A DNA stretch of 36,022 nt from contig JAITWT010000010.1 in the NCBI GenBank assembly GCA_031285125.1, positions 1 to 36,022 on the forward strand, written 5' to 3'. This DNA comes from Burkholderiaceae bacterium (GTDB lineage: Bacteria; Pseudomonadota; Gammaproteobacteria; Burkholderiales; Burkholderiaceae_C). Made by a program: the position numbers and the translations under genes. Every line of letters begins with the position of its first letter. Within the stretch, counting starts at the first letter, position 1. Shown one piece after another: positions 1 through 7,513 of this stretch. The notes under the pieces are model-generated. The model was not told the origin of the DNA, ran no database searches, and worked only from the letters and a program-made list of their open reading frames with translations.

Positions 1-2
1 TG

Positions 3-134
3 CGGTTGGTCGAACAAAACGTGCGCCAGGGCCGTGGCCGTGCGCGGTTCGACGATCCCAAGGCGCGGGGGAAGCGTCTCCGGGCGGCTGAGGCGGCAGA
101 AAGCTCCGCTGCGTGGTTCCCGCCCTTGTCCTAG
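3..134 (+). CDS. 3' end of an unrecognised gene (partial)
   Basis: An open frame runs in from the left edge and ends at the TAG at 132-134, giving 43 visible residues. The tail is basic and Ala/Arg-rich (it contains [20 protein letters not shown]) and ends in WFPPLS. Codon choice is G/C-rich at third positions, as in the real genes here, and the stop lies only 10 bases before the cysE start, which fits a shared transcript. I do not recognise the protein. In many Burkholderiales trmJ precedes cysE, but this tail does not look like TrmJ. The frame could also be chance, because the overlapping frame continuing into cysE is open too. Confidence 0.4.
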   Translation, partial: RLVEQNVRQGRGRARFDDPKARGKRLRAAEAAESSAAWFPPLS

Positions 135-144
135 ACTTCGGTGC

Positions 145-918
145 ATGTTCGCCCGTCTTCGCTCCGATATTCAGTGCATCCTCGAACGCGACCCCGCCGC
201 GCGCTCGCGCTGGGAGGTGCTCACGCTCTATCCCGGCCTGCATGCCATCATTTTTCATCGCTGCGCGCACTGGTGCTGGGGGCGCGGCTTGAAATGGTTC
301 GGGCGCTTCATCTCCCAGTGCTCGCGGGCCATTACCGGCATTGAAATTCATCCCGGCGCGGTGGTCGGCGAGCGTGTGTTTTTTGACCACGCGATGGGCG
401 TGGTGGTCGGCGAAACCGCTGAAATCGGCGACGGCTGCACCATCTACCAAGGCGTGACGCTGGGGGGGACCTCGTTGTACAAGGGGGCCAAGCGCCATCC
501 CACATTGGGGCGCAATGTGGTGGTGGGGGCGGGCGCCAAGGTGCTGGGCGGTTTTACGGTTGGCGATGGGGCCAAGATCGGCTCCAACGCGGTGGTGACC
601 AAGCCCGTGCCCGCGGGCGCGACCGCCGTGGGCAACCCGGCGCGCATCATCGAGGCTGACGCGCAGGCCCGCCGCGAGGCCGCGGCTTCGCGTATGGGGT
701 TTTCAGCCTACGGCGTGACGCAAAGCGACGATCCGCTTTCGCAGGCGTTGCGCGGCCTGATCGACAACGCGGCGGGCCAGGAGCACCAGATTGCGTTGCT
801 GTGGCAGGCGATTGAAAAACTCGCGCCCACCGGCGCCGGGAAAGATTGCGTGCCCGGCGATGCGGCGCGTGTCGAACATTTCGAGGCCGATAAGCTGACG
901 CACCTGATCGACAAATGA
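145..918 (+). CDS. cysE: Serine O-acetyltransferase
   Basis: This enzyme transfers acetyl from acetyl-CoA to L-serine, giving O-acetylserine, the first committed step of cysteine synthesis in the cytoplasm. The 257-residue protein has an alpha-helical N-terminus ([20 protein letters not shown]) followed by a left-handed beta-helix of hexapeptide repeats, with the family signatures [31 protein letters not shown] and GNPARII. The conserved His of HPGA and His of DHAMG match the catalytic residues of the family. The frame is open further upstream, but the ATG at 145 matches the usual N-terminus and follows the upstream stop by 10 bases; no clear Shine-Dalgarno is visible. The roughly 50 residues after the beta-helix are not recognisable and form the less conserved tail. 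Confidence 0.93.
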   Translation: MFARLRSDIQCILERDPAARSRWEVLTLYPGLHAIIFHRCAHWCWGRGLKWFGRFISQCSRAITGIEIHPGAVVGERVFFDHAMGVVVGETAEIGDGCTIYQGVTLGGTSLYKGAKRHPTLGRNVVVGAGAKVLGGFTVGDGAKIGSNAVVTKPVPAGATAVGNPARIIEADAQARREAAASRMGFSAYGVTQSDDPLSQALRGLIDNAAGQEHQIALLWQAIEKLAPTGAGKDCVPGDAARVEHFEADKLTHLIDK

Positions 919-1035
919 GTCCAATGCGGGGATGAGATTCCCTCGGGATTGCCTCTGGGCAAGATCGGGGCAAAAGTCCGCCGGAAGGTGTTATTCGATT
1001 TCTCGTTCAAAGCAGCAAGAACAGACTTGACGCGC

Positions 1036-1170
1036 TTGCTTTCTCCTTCCCCCTTTGGGGGAAGGCAGGGATGGGGGCTTGCGGCGCGTGGAAATACAGG
1101 CAGCGCCCATGCCCAACGGCGCGCGACCCCCACCCCAGCCCTCCCTCCAGCGGGGGAGGGAGTCAGGCCA
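1036..1170. repeat. REP-like inverted pair (REPIN-like) in the cysE-lipoprotein gap
   Basis: Two hairpins face each other. The first has CCTTCCCCC (1045-1053), a 3-base loop and GGGGGAAGG (1057-1065), followed by GCAGGGATGGGGG. The second is preceded by CCCCCACCCCAGC and has CTCCCTCC (1141-1148) pairing with GGAGGGAG (1155-1162). The flanks are reverse complements in character (GGCAGGGATGGGGG against GGCTGGGGTGGGGG), so these are two copies of one palindromic unit in inverted orientation. The rest of the 919-1252 gap shows only a short TTGCC/GGCAA hairpin (949-962) past cysE and no gene I can support. Confidence 0.65.
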
Positions 1171-1252
1171 GCGCGCCAAATCGAGGTTTTGCGGGAACGA
1201 TGGAATCGGGGTCATTTCTATCGTTTCGAACGAAAAATGGAATCAGGTGTTG

Positions 1253-1477
1253 CTAAAAGGTCGTTCCCGCCGAGCACCCTCCCGCAGCGCCGGCCGCGTT
1301 ACCCGAGCCGCCGGCGAAGAGGGAACAGTGGAAGATGCCGCAGCCGCCCAGCAGTGTGAGCGTGGCGCAGGCCAGCAAGGCCGCCAAGATCAGGCGCAAG
1401 GCCGCGCGCGGCGCAGCGGGGGCCATGGCCGCAGTCGATAGAGACAGGGCAGGGCGTGAGGAAGCGAAGGGTTTCAT
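1253..1477 (-). CDS. Small predicted lipoprotein, Gly/Cys-rich
   Basis: A 74-residue protein reads from an ATG at 1477 that overlaps the nnr stop as ATGA, suggesting translational coupling. A hydrophobic stretch (LRLILAALLACATLTLLGGC) ends in a lipobox-like LGGC, so signal peptidase II would cleave before Cys46. This would leave a lipidated mature peptide of only 29 residues (CGIFHCSLF then a Gly/Ala linker and GGCSAGTTF) with three cysteines. The leader is long from this start; an internal ATG at 1426 gives a more typical 28-residue signal. Function is unknown. The lipobox plus operon position argue for a real gene, but the length is close to what chance could give. Confidence 0.6.
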   Translation of the reverse strand: MKPFASSRPALSLSTAAMAPAAPRAALRLILAALLACATLTLLGGCGIFHCSLFAGGSGNAAGAAGGCSAGTTF

Positions 1478-3006
1478 ACCCGCCATTGTCCATAGGCCAG
1501 CGCGCCGGCGTTCAGTGCCCTATCGGCGGGCCATCGGTCAGCGAGCGCGCCGTGGCGCCACACGGAGGTATAGGCGGCTTCAAAGGCGGGGGCGTTTGCA
1601 GCGAGTGCCGCGCCGATCATGCCGGCGAGAACGTCCCCCGTGCCGGCGGTGGCCAGCCGCGCATTGCCGGTCGGGTTGATGACCGGTGTCTGCCCGGGCG
1701 CGGCGATGATGCTGCCCGAGCCTTTGAGGACCACGGTGCAGGCGTATTGATCCGCCAGCGTGCGCGCCGCGGCGAGCCGGTCGGCTTGTACCTGCGCGAC
1801 ATCGGTGTGCAGCAGCCGGGCCGCTTCGAGCGGGTGCGGCGTCAGGACGGTTTGCTGGGGCGGGCTGTGCGCGGGGTTCGCGGCTGAATCCGCGGCGGCC
1901 TGTGCGGCGCGCGCGCGCAGGCGCTTTTGCAAGGCGCTGTCGACGGCAATGGCGTTGAGCGCATCGGCATCCAGGACCAGACGCGGCGCTTCCGCGAGCA
2001 GGCGCGGCAGCACGCTGCGCACGGCTTCACCGCCGCCGCAACCGCACACCGCGGTCAGCGTGCGCCAGTCGAGCGATTCGGGGGGGCGCAGCATCAATGC
2101 CGGTTGTCCCGGATCGAGCCGCGGCGCTTGCGGATCGAGCAGCGCGACGTAAACGCGTCCCGCCCCTGCGGCCAACGCCGCCCGTCCGGCCAGCAAGGCC
2201 GCGCCGCGCATGCCGGGCGCGCCGCCGAGCACGGCGACATCGCCCCAACTGCCTTTGTGCGACGCGTGCGGGCGCGGGAGGGCGATGGGCGCGCCGGGCA
2301 GACGCGCGGCCGGGGGGATGCCGTCGGGCGGCGTGCAGCCCAGGCCGTCGAACCAGATTTGGCCTGCTGCATCGCGGCCTTGCGCGGTAAACAGGCCCGG
2401 CTTGAGGGTGAGCAAACTCAGACAGTAACGCGCGGGCGTTGGGCCGGCGGGGTTGCAGGGCGCACGATCGAGCGAGACGCGCGATGCGAACTGGCCGGTA
2501 TCGGCATCCAGCCCGCTGGGCAGATCAACACACAACAGCGGCGCCCCAGCGCTGTTCATGCGCGCGAGGCAGCCGGCCATCGCGCCCTCGGGCGCGCGTG
2601 TTGCGCCCAAGCCGAGCACGGCGTCGATGGCGAGGTCGTACTGTGCCGGCGCCGGACCGAACGCGACCCCCGCGGTTTGTGCACGCCGCAGCGCGTCGCG
2701 TGCATCCTCGGGAAGACGTGAAAGCGCAGCGTCCCCCTCGAAAAGCGGCGTCACGATGGGCGCAAACCCGCGCGTGTGCAGATGCACCGCGGCTTCCAGG
2801 CCGTCGCCGCCGTTGTTGCCGGGGCCGCAGACGATCCAGATCCGGCGCGCGTGCGGCGCAATCGCCATCGCCAGCCGGGCCACCGCCAGGCCCGCGCGCC
2901 GCATCAGCGTATGCGGCGGTAAAGCCTGCGCGCAGGCCGCTTCAATCCGGCGGCTGACGGCAATATCGAACAGGGGCAGGGCGCTGGCGCTGGTAATGCG
3001 TTGCAT
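1474..3006 (-). CDS. nnr: Bifunctional NAD(P)H-hydrate epimerase / ADP-dependent NAD(P)H-hydrate dehydratase
   Basis: This 510-residue fusion repairs damaged NADH and NADPH: the N-terminal YjeF/NnrE domain interconverts R and S hydrates and the C-terminal NnrD domain dehydrates the S form using ADP. Visible motifs are GPGNNGGDG (61-69), DLPSGLDADTG and LLTLKPGLFT in the epimerase half. The kinase-like half has TPHPLEAARLL, VVLKGSGSIIAAPG and GTGDVLAG (455-462), the nucleotide-binding signature. The frame extends upstream, but the ATG at 3006 (MQRITSASALPLFD) fits the family start and has GGAAG about 8 bases before it. The upstream extension would translate the GCAAAC repeats into a Cys-Val run, which argues against it. 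The gene is convergent with cysE and divergent from the glycosyltransferase array. Confidence 0.92.
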   Translation of the reverse strand: MQRITSASALPLFDIAVSRRIEAACAQALPPHTLMRRAGLAVARLAMAIAPHARRIWIVCGPGNNGGDGLEAAVHLHTRGFAPIVTPLFEGDAALSRLPEDARDALRRAQTAGVAFGPAPAQYDLAIDAVLGLGATRAPEGAMAGCLARMNSAGAPLLCVDLPSGLDADTGQFASRVSLDRAPCNPAGPTPARYCLSLLTLKPGLFTAQGRDAAGQIWFDGLGCTPPDGIPPAARLPGAPIALPRPHASHKGSWGDVAVLGGAPGMRGAALLAGRAALAAGAGRVYVALLDPQAPRLDPGQPALMLRPPESLDWRTLTAVCGCGGGEAVRSVLPRLLAEAPRLVLDADALNAIAVDSALQKRLRARAAQAAADSAANPAHSPPQQTVLTPHPLEAARLLHTDVAQVQADRLAAARTLADQYACTVVLKGSGSIIAAPGQTPVINPTGNARLATAGTGDVLAGMIGAALAANAPAFEAAYTSVWRHGALADRWPADRALNAGALAYGQWRV

Positions 3007-3072
3007 GACGCTTCCAATGCTACGCGACCCGTGCAGCGGTGTCGCGCAAACACCGGTATTGCGCAAAATGCC

Positions 3073-3102
3073 GCAAACGCAAACGCAAACGCAAACGCAA
3101 AC
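3073..3102. repeat. Hexanucleotide tandem repeat (GCAAAC)x5
   Basis: Five perfect copies of GCAAAC lie 67 bases upstream of the nnr start and 310 bases before the first array gene. Related GCGCAAAC/GCGCAAAATG sequence precedes them. The 405-base divergent region 3007-3411 holds this repeat, a weak GGTGT/ACACC hairpin near 3042-3058 and a TATAAA just before the array, but no gene I can support. Repeat-number change could alter promoter spacing. Confidence 0.85.
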
Positions 3103-3411
3103 GTTCGCTTTGGCCCGCGGAGCGCCCCGGGCCGTGGTGGCCGCCGGGCGTGCCGGCGTACCCCGTGGCAAAAATCAGAAGCCCCGTGTGTACTGGCCCA
3201 GGCCCCGTTTTTGTTTGGCAACGCTGCTGCGATGAATTCAATTTTCATATCAAACGGATCTCTTTGCCGGTTTTGCTTGCTGTGCTGCAGCACGGTCTGT
3301 ACAACGCCATCACGTACGGGCTTGATCTGAAAATGGAATAAGATGAACGGCATCCCCCCTTGCCTGAACCCGCTTGAGTTTTCCTCGGCGAGCGGTTTTG
3401 TATAAAAGCCC

Positions 3412-4164
3412 ATGACTGATTTTTCTCTCGCTATTGTGACGCCTTCGCATTACGGCAATTTTTGTGCCGAATATGTCATTGGCATTTTCGATTTGCAGGA
3501 ACACTGTCGCAACCAGGGCATTCAGACTCAGTTATTGCTGACGACCGGAATCAGCGTGATCGATCATGTGCGTAATTTGCTTGTCAATCGTTTTTTATGG
3601 AAAACGAAAATGACCCACATGTTGTTTGTTGATGACGATATGGGTTTCAATGTAGAGGATTTGGCGCACATGTTCGAGTGGCGCGACTACGATGTCATTG
3701 GGGTTATGAGCCCGAAAAAAGCGTTTGATTGGAAGCGCGTCAAGGACATTGTGTTGGCCAACCCGGACATCGATCCGAAAATATTACCGCACTTGGCCGG
3801 TGATTACGTCGAAATGTTTGAACTTGCCGATACAAGCCGCATGACTGTCGCGCGCCAGCCGATCCGTGTGCATTCCATAGGCGCTGGCATGATGATGATT
3901 TCGCGCCGCTGCCTGATGGAGCTGATCGAAAAGGCAAAACCGGCCTTGATTCCTGCGGCCAGCGGACACCCCGTCGATTATCCGATCTACGAATTTTTCA
4001 GAACCTCCCATCTCGACGGAAAGCCGGTCGGCGAGGATTTTTATTTTTGTTCGCTGGTCAACCGGCATGGCGGTGCCATCTACGGCTGCCCATGGATTCC
4101 GGTCACCCATGTGGGCAAATACGCCTGGATCGGCGATTTGCCGGGCATTGCCCGCTATACCTGA
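3412..4164 (+). CDS. GT-A-like glycosyltransferase, array copy A
   Basis: The 250-residue protein resembles a family of GT-A-fold glycosyltransferases often seen near surface-polysaccharide genes and in phage genomes. Visible in order: TPSHYG (10-15) after the first strand; HVRN (52-55); THMLFVDDDMGFN (68-80) with the acidic triplet D74-D76 in the usual metal/nucleotide-sugar position; SPKK (100-103), where relatives have YPKK; GAGMMMISRRCL (157-168); GEDFYFC (207-213); GG (220-221); THVG (232-235) and GDLPG (241-245). No signal peptide or membrane span is seen, so it is probably cytosolic. Donor and acceptor are unknown. It starts an array of three with 17 bases to copy B. Codons are AT-richer than in neighbouring genes, and no Shine-Dalgarno precedes the ATG; TATAAA lies a few bases upstream. 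Confidence 0.75.
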   Translation: MTDFSLAIVTPSHYGNFCAEYVIGIFDLQEHCRNQGIQTQLLLTTGISVIDHVRNLLVNRFLWKTKMTHMLFVDDDMGFNVEDLAHMFEWRDYDVIGVMSPKKAFDWKRVKDIVLANPDIDPKILPHLAGDYVEMFELADTSRMTVARQPIRVHSIGAGMMMISRRCLMELIEKAKPALIPAASGHPVDYPIYEFFRTSHLDGKPVGEDFYFCSLVNRHGGAIYGCPWIPVTHVGKYAWIGDLPGIARYT

Positions 4165-4181
4165 GACAAACAGACTGCGGC

Positions 4182-4949
4182 ATGGCTGATTTTTCGCTTT
4201 TAATTGCCACGTTTTCGCATGAGGGCAAACTTTGCTCTGAATACGTTGTCAGTGTGTTTGGTTTGCGAAAACATTGCCGGAACAAAGGCATCGATACCGC
4301 GGCCCTGATGATCACGGGCGTTAGCAGGGTTGACTATGCGCGCAATTGGCTTGTCAATAATTTTCTATGGAAAACCGATTGCAGCCATATTTTGTTGATC
4401 GACGATGATATTGGGTTTAACGTAGGCGACTTGACCGACATGTTCGAGTGGCGTGAATATGATGCGGTCGGTGTGATGTATCCAAGAAAATCATTTGACT
4501 GGAAACGCGTCAAGGAGGCTGTGCTGGCTAACCCGGATATTGAGCCCAGTGTGCTGCCGCATTTGGCGGGTGATTACACCCAAATGTTCAAGCTTGCCGA
4601 TACTGCGGGCATGACCATCGCACGGCGGCCGATTCAGGTCACCCACATCAGCGCCGGCCTGATGATGATTTCACGCGACTGTTTGTTGAATTTGGTTCGA
4701 TCAGCCCAGCTTCCAACCATTCCACAGGCCGAGGACAGCCCAGCGGATTTTCCGGTTTATGAGTTTTTCAGGACAGGAAAACAGGCCGAGACCTGCGCCC
4801 GTGGTGCATCGATGGGCGAGGCGCGCCATTTTTGTGAACTGCTGAATAAACAGGGCGGTTCTGTTTATGGCTGCCCGTGGATTCCCGTGACGCATGTGGG
4901 AGACTATTCCTATATCGGCGATTTACCGAGTATTACCCGCCACACCTGA
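4182..4949 (+). CDS. GT-A-like glycosyltransferase, array copy B (motif-degenerate)
   Basis: This 255-residue paralogue of copies A and C keeps DYAR-N (51-55), LLIDDDIGFN with D74-D76, YPRK (100-103), SAGLMMISRDC, YEFFRT, THVG (237-240) and GDLPS. It departs at two motifs: the N-terminal TPSHYG is FSHEG with Pro and Tyr lost, and the GED(F/Y)YFC motif reads GEARHFC (212-218), so the conserved Asp is Ala. It carries an insertion before that motif (AETCARGASM). The frame is open and intact, so it is not a pseudogene by length, but catalysis may be lost or changed. The ATG at 4182 matches the other two starts; the longer open frame overlaps copy A and is rejected. No Shine-Dalgarno is evident. 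Confidence 0.72.
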   Translation: MADFSLLIATFSHEGKLCSEYVVSVFGLRKHCRNKGIDTAALMITGVSRVDYARNWLVNNFLWKTDCSHILLIDDDIGFNVGDLTDMFEWREYDAVGVMYPRKSFDWKRVKEAVLANPDIEPSVLPHLAGDYTQMFKLADTAGMTIARRPIQVTHISAGLMMISRDCLLNLVRSAQLPTIPQAEDSPADFPVYEFFRTGKQAETCARGASMGEARHFCELLNKQGGSVYGCPWIPVTHVGDYSYIGDLPSITRHT

Positions 4950-4997
4950 TGGGTGAGGCATTGCTGGTGTTCTGTTTTATCGTCTACGCAAACGCTC

Positions 4998-5765
4998 ATG
5001 TCTGATTTTTCCCTGGCCATTGCTACGCCCTCGCATTATGGAAGTTTTTGTGCTGACTATGTCCGGAGTCTGTTCCGTTTGCAGGATTATTGCCGCGATC
5101 AGAATATTGAAATCAATCTGCTGCTAACCGCCGGTATCAGCGTGCTGGATTACGCGCGCAATCATCTTGCCAGCCAATTTTTGTGGCAAACCGAGTGCAG
5201 CCATATGCTGTTTATCGATGATGATATGGGCTTCAATGTGGATGATCTGACGCGGATGCTCGAGTGGCGGGATTACGATGTGGTCGGCGCTTTGTACCCG
5301 AAAAAAGCCTTGAACTGGAAACGTGTCAAGCAGGCGGTTCTGGAAAATCCGGAAATTGATCCGAAGGTATTGCCCCGCTTAACCGGCGATTATTTTGAAA
5401 TGTTCAAAACGCTTGAGGGGGTTGATGTCGATGTGACCACTGCGTGTCAGCCGGTGCGCGTGCATGTTGTTGCGACAGGGTTAATGATGATTTCACGCCG
5501 CTGTCTGACTCATTTGATTGAAAAAGCCCAGTTGCCGAAAGTGACTGTGGCCAGCCAGGATGCTGACGCTTCAATCCATCATCCGACCTATGAGTTTTTC
5601 AAAACTTCTCAAATCAATGGAAAAATGTCGGGTGAAGATTATTACTTCTGTTCATTGGTCAATCGAAATGGGGGGGCTGTTTATGGCTGTCCATGGGTTG
5701 CCGTCACGCATGTCGGGAAATATCCGTTTATTGGGGATCTTCCGGGGATTGCCCGTTATCTCTGA
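4998..5765 (+). CDS. GT-A-like glycosyltransferase, array copy C
   Basis: A 255-residue third paralogue that has the full motif set: TPSHYG (10-15), DYARNHL, HMLFIDDDMGFN with D74-D76, YPKK (100-103), TGLMMISRRC, YEFFKT, GEDYYFC (212-218), GG (225-226), THVG (237-240) and GDLPGIARY. It is clearly closer to copy A than to B in the C-terminal third. Copy C differs from A by a short insertion around DADASIHH. The start follows the conserved MxDFSLAIAT; the 48-base spacer from copy B shows no promoter or Shine-Dalgarno that I can defend. The specific sugar transferred cannot be read from the sequence. Confidence 0.75.
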   Translation: MSDFSLAIATPSHYGSFCADYVRSLFRLQDYCRDQNIEINLLLTAGISVLDYARNHLASQFLWQTECSHMLFIDDDMGFNVDDLTRMLEWRDYDVVGALYPKKALNWKRVKQAVLENPEIDPKVLPRLTGDYFEMFKTLEGVDVDVTTACQPVRVHVVATGLMMISRRCLTHLIEKAQLPKVTVASQDADASIHHPTYEFFKTSQINGKMSGEDYYFCSLVNRNGGAVYGCPWVAVTHVGKYPFIGDLPGIARYL

Positions 5766-5799
5766 GTTTTTATAGTTTCGGGTTTTTTTACTTCTGAAA

Positions 5800-5847
5800 C
5801 AGCAGCACGCCAGCGCCGGCCTTCAAGCCGGTTTGGGCGTGCTGCTG
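5800..5847. terminator. Nested inverted repeat between convergent array and MFS gene
   Basis: CAGCAGCACGCC (5800-5811) pairs perfectly with GGCGTGCTGCTG (5836-5847), and inside it GCCGG pairs with CCGGC around CTTCAA. It lies between the stop of array copy C (5765) and the stop of the convergent MFS gene (5906), where a bidirectional terminator is expected. A second stem, CTCAGAA/TTCTGAG, sits at 5872-5902 next to the MFS stop. Neither is followed by a clean T-run, so intrinsic termination is plausible but unproven. Confidence 0.5.
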
Positions 5848-5905
5848 GGGGCGGGGCGCCGCAGGGGGCGGCTCAGAAGGGCCCAGCTTTCTTTTTTCTG
5901 AGTTT

Positions 5906-7513
5906 CTATTTGAAGCGCCGCTGAAATAACACGACGCCAATCGTGAGTACGGCGAACAAAGTCAGCATTCGGTACAGGTCTTCGCAAGCCAACAACAGGG
6001 CCTGTTGATTGACCACGCGTGCGATTTCGGCCAGTGCCGCGCCGTGCGCCTGTGGGGGCGCGAGGCCGGCTGCGGTGAAGCCGCTTTGCAGGCCATGGAG
6101 CCAGACGTCGCCTTGCGTGGTGCTGCCGATGCGGCTGGATAGCTCGGCATGGTTGGCGAACTGCCGGTTTTGCAGAACGATCGCGGCCAGTGCGGTGGCC
6201 GTCGATATGGAGATCTGGCGCATCAGGTTTTTGCTCTGATAGGCGTGCACGAAACGTTCGTCACCGAGCTCACGAAAGGTCATGCCGGCCACCGGCAGCA
6301 CCAGCAGTACGCCGAAGATGCCTTTGGCCGCCAGCATCGGCAGCAGCGCGCGCGCCGGTGCATCTGCCGGCATGCTGGAGAAACCCCAGGTTGCCAGCGC
6401 CAGCGCCAGCACACCCACGACCATGAGCGGCTTTTTGCGTGGCATGCGCGGGCTGAGCCTGACGTAGGCATAGGCGACCACCAAACTGACGGTTGCCGCG
6501 AAAGTGTTGAGCCAGCCGACCCGGGTGACCGGGATGCCCAGGCCGCTTTCCGCGTAGATCGGCAGCACGTAATTGCTGACATTGGTGAGGCAGTAATGCA
6601 TGAAATACAGCGCCAGCCCCATCAAATAGGCCGGGTGGGCGAGTTCACGCAGCTTGAACATCGGCTCGCGGTGATTCCACTGGTGGCGCAGGAACCACAG
6701 GAACAGCACGGTGCCCAAGATCACGGTGATGGCCAGGTGTTCCGGGTGGCCGAAGATGTCGTAGCGCGCTTGCGATAGCGCGAGCTGCAGTAGCGTAATC
6801 GCCGCGGCGAACAACAGCAGGGGGGCCGCGGCCCATTGCACGGGGGCTTGGCCGCGGCCAACCCGGTCGGGCAGCAGGAACCAGATGCCGGTTATCGCCA
6901 GCAGCACCAACGGAACCACGGCCAGAAAAATCCAGCGCCAGCCCGGCCCGTCGATCAGCGCTGCCGATAGCGCTGGCGCACACGCGCCTGCTCCGAAGAC
7001 GCCAAACATGAAAAACCGGATGGCGCGCGAACGCTCGGGGACGCTAAACAGCGTCGGAATCAGCACGCGCGCGCTGGTGAATAGCGCACCGCCGCCGAAG
7101 CCTTGCACGGCCCGCGCGATGATCAGGCCGGTCAAGTTTTCGGCCGCCGCGCTGGCCAGCGCGCCGATCAGGAACAGCGTCAGCGCGCCGATCAGATAAT
7201 TCCGGTATCCGAAATGGCGCGAAAGCCATTGCTGCATGCCGATCATCAGCATGCTGCCGGTGGCATAAGCGGCCAGCACCGTGGCGAACTCGCGCGGCGC
7301 CGAGTCGATGCCCCCGATGATGTGGCTGGAGGCGAACACGAACATGCCGTTTTCGAGAAACTCCACACCCACCACCAGGGCGATGGCGATCATCAGCAGC
7401 GTTTTCTTGGCACTGCGGGCGCGTTGGCGCAATGCCGCTGCCGCGCCGCGGCCCGGCAGCGGGACGTTCAGCGCGGCCTGAAGTCCACCGCGGCTGTCCG
7501 GGCGCGGGTTCAT
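5906..7513 (-). CDS. MFS drug exporter, DHA2 (EmrB/QacA-like) family
   Basis: This 535-residue inner-membrane protein has about 14 hydrophobic segments, the DHA2 layout, and probably exports a toxic compound by proton antiport. Segments include TLLMIAIALVVGVEFLENGM near the N-terminus, LIIARAVQGFGGGALFTSAR and a WRWIFLAVVPL segment after the fifth span. The usual motif C (GPxLGG) before WRWIF is degenerate: it reads APALSAALIDGPGWRWIF. No membrane-fusion partner (EmrA) is adjacent. The start at 7513 overlaps the marR stop as ATGA, so the two are probably one operon under MarR control. A longer start at 7531 is possible but would run further into marR. Confidence 0.85.
   Translation of the reverse strand: MNPRPDSRGGLQAALNVPLPGRGAAAALRQRARSAKKTLLMIAIALVVGVEFLENGMFVFASSHIIGGIDSAPREFATVLAAYATGSMLMIGMQQWLSRHFGYRNYLIGALTLFLIGALASAAAENLTGLIIARAVQGFGGGALFTSARVLIPTLFSVPERSRAIRFFMFGVFGAGACAPALSAALIDGPGWRWIFLAVVPLVLLAITGIWFLLPDRVGRGQAPVQWAAAPLLLFAAAITLLQLALSQARYDIFGHPEHLAITVILGTVLFLWFLRHQWNHREPMFKLRELAHPAYLMGLALYFMHYCLTNVSNYVLPIYAESGLGIPVTRVGWLNTFAATVSLVVAYAYVRLSPRMPRKKPLMVVGVLALALATWGFSSMPADAPARALLPMLAAKGIFGVLLVLPVAGMTFRELGDERFVHAYQSKNLMRQISISTATALAAIVLQNRQFANHAELSSRIGSTTQGDVWLHGLQSGFTAAGLAPPQAHGAALAEIARVVNQQALLLACEDLYRMLTLFAVLTIGVVLFQRRFK

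Noticed and set aside
3007..3171. N-terminal extension of nnr to an ATG at 3171
   Set aside because: It translates the GCAAAC repeats to a Cys-Val run and lacks family similarity; the start at 3006 has GGAAG and the expected first residues.
2904..3413. Overlapping open frames across the nnr/array gap (both strands)
   Set aside because: They are compositionally driven shadows of the repeat and of nnr, with low-complexity Ala/Arg/Asn runs and no recognisable motif.
3412..5765. CRISPR or toxin-antitoxin interpretation of the tandem region
   Set aside because: The repeats are full paralogous genes with diverged DNA, not short spacers, and no small paired genes are present.
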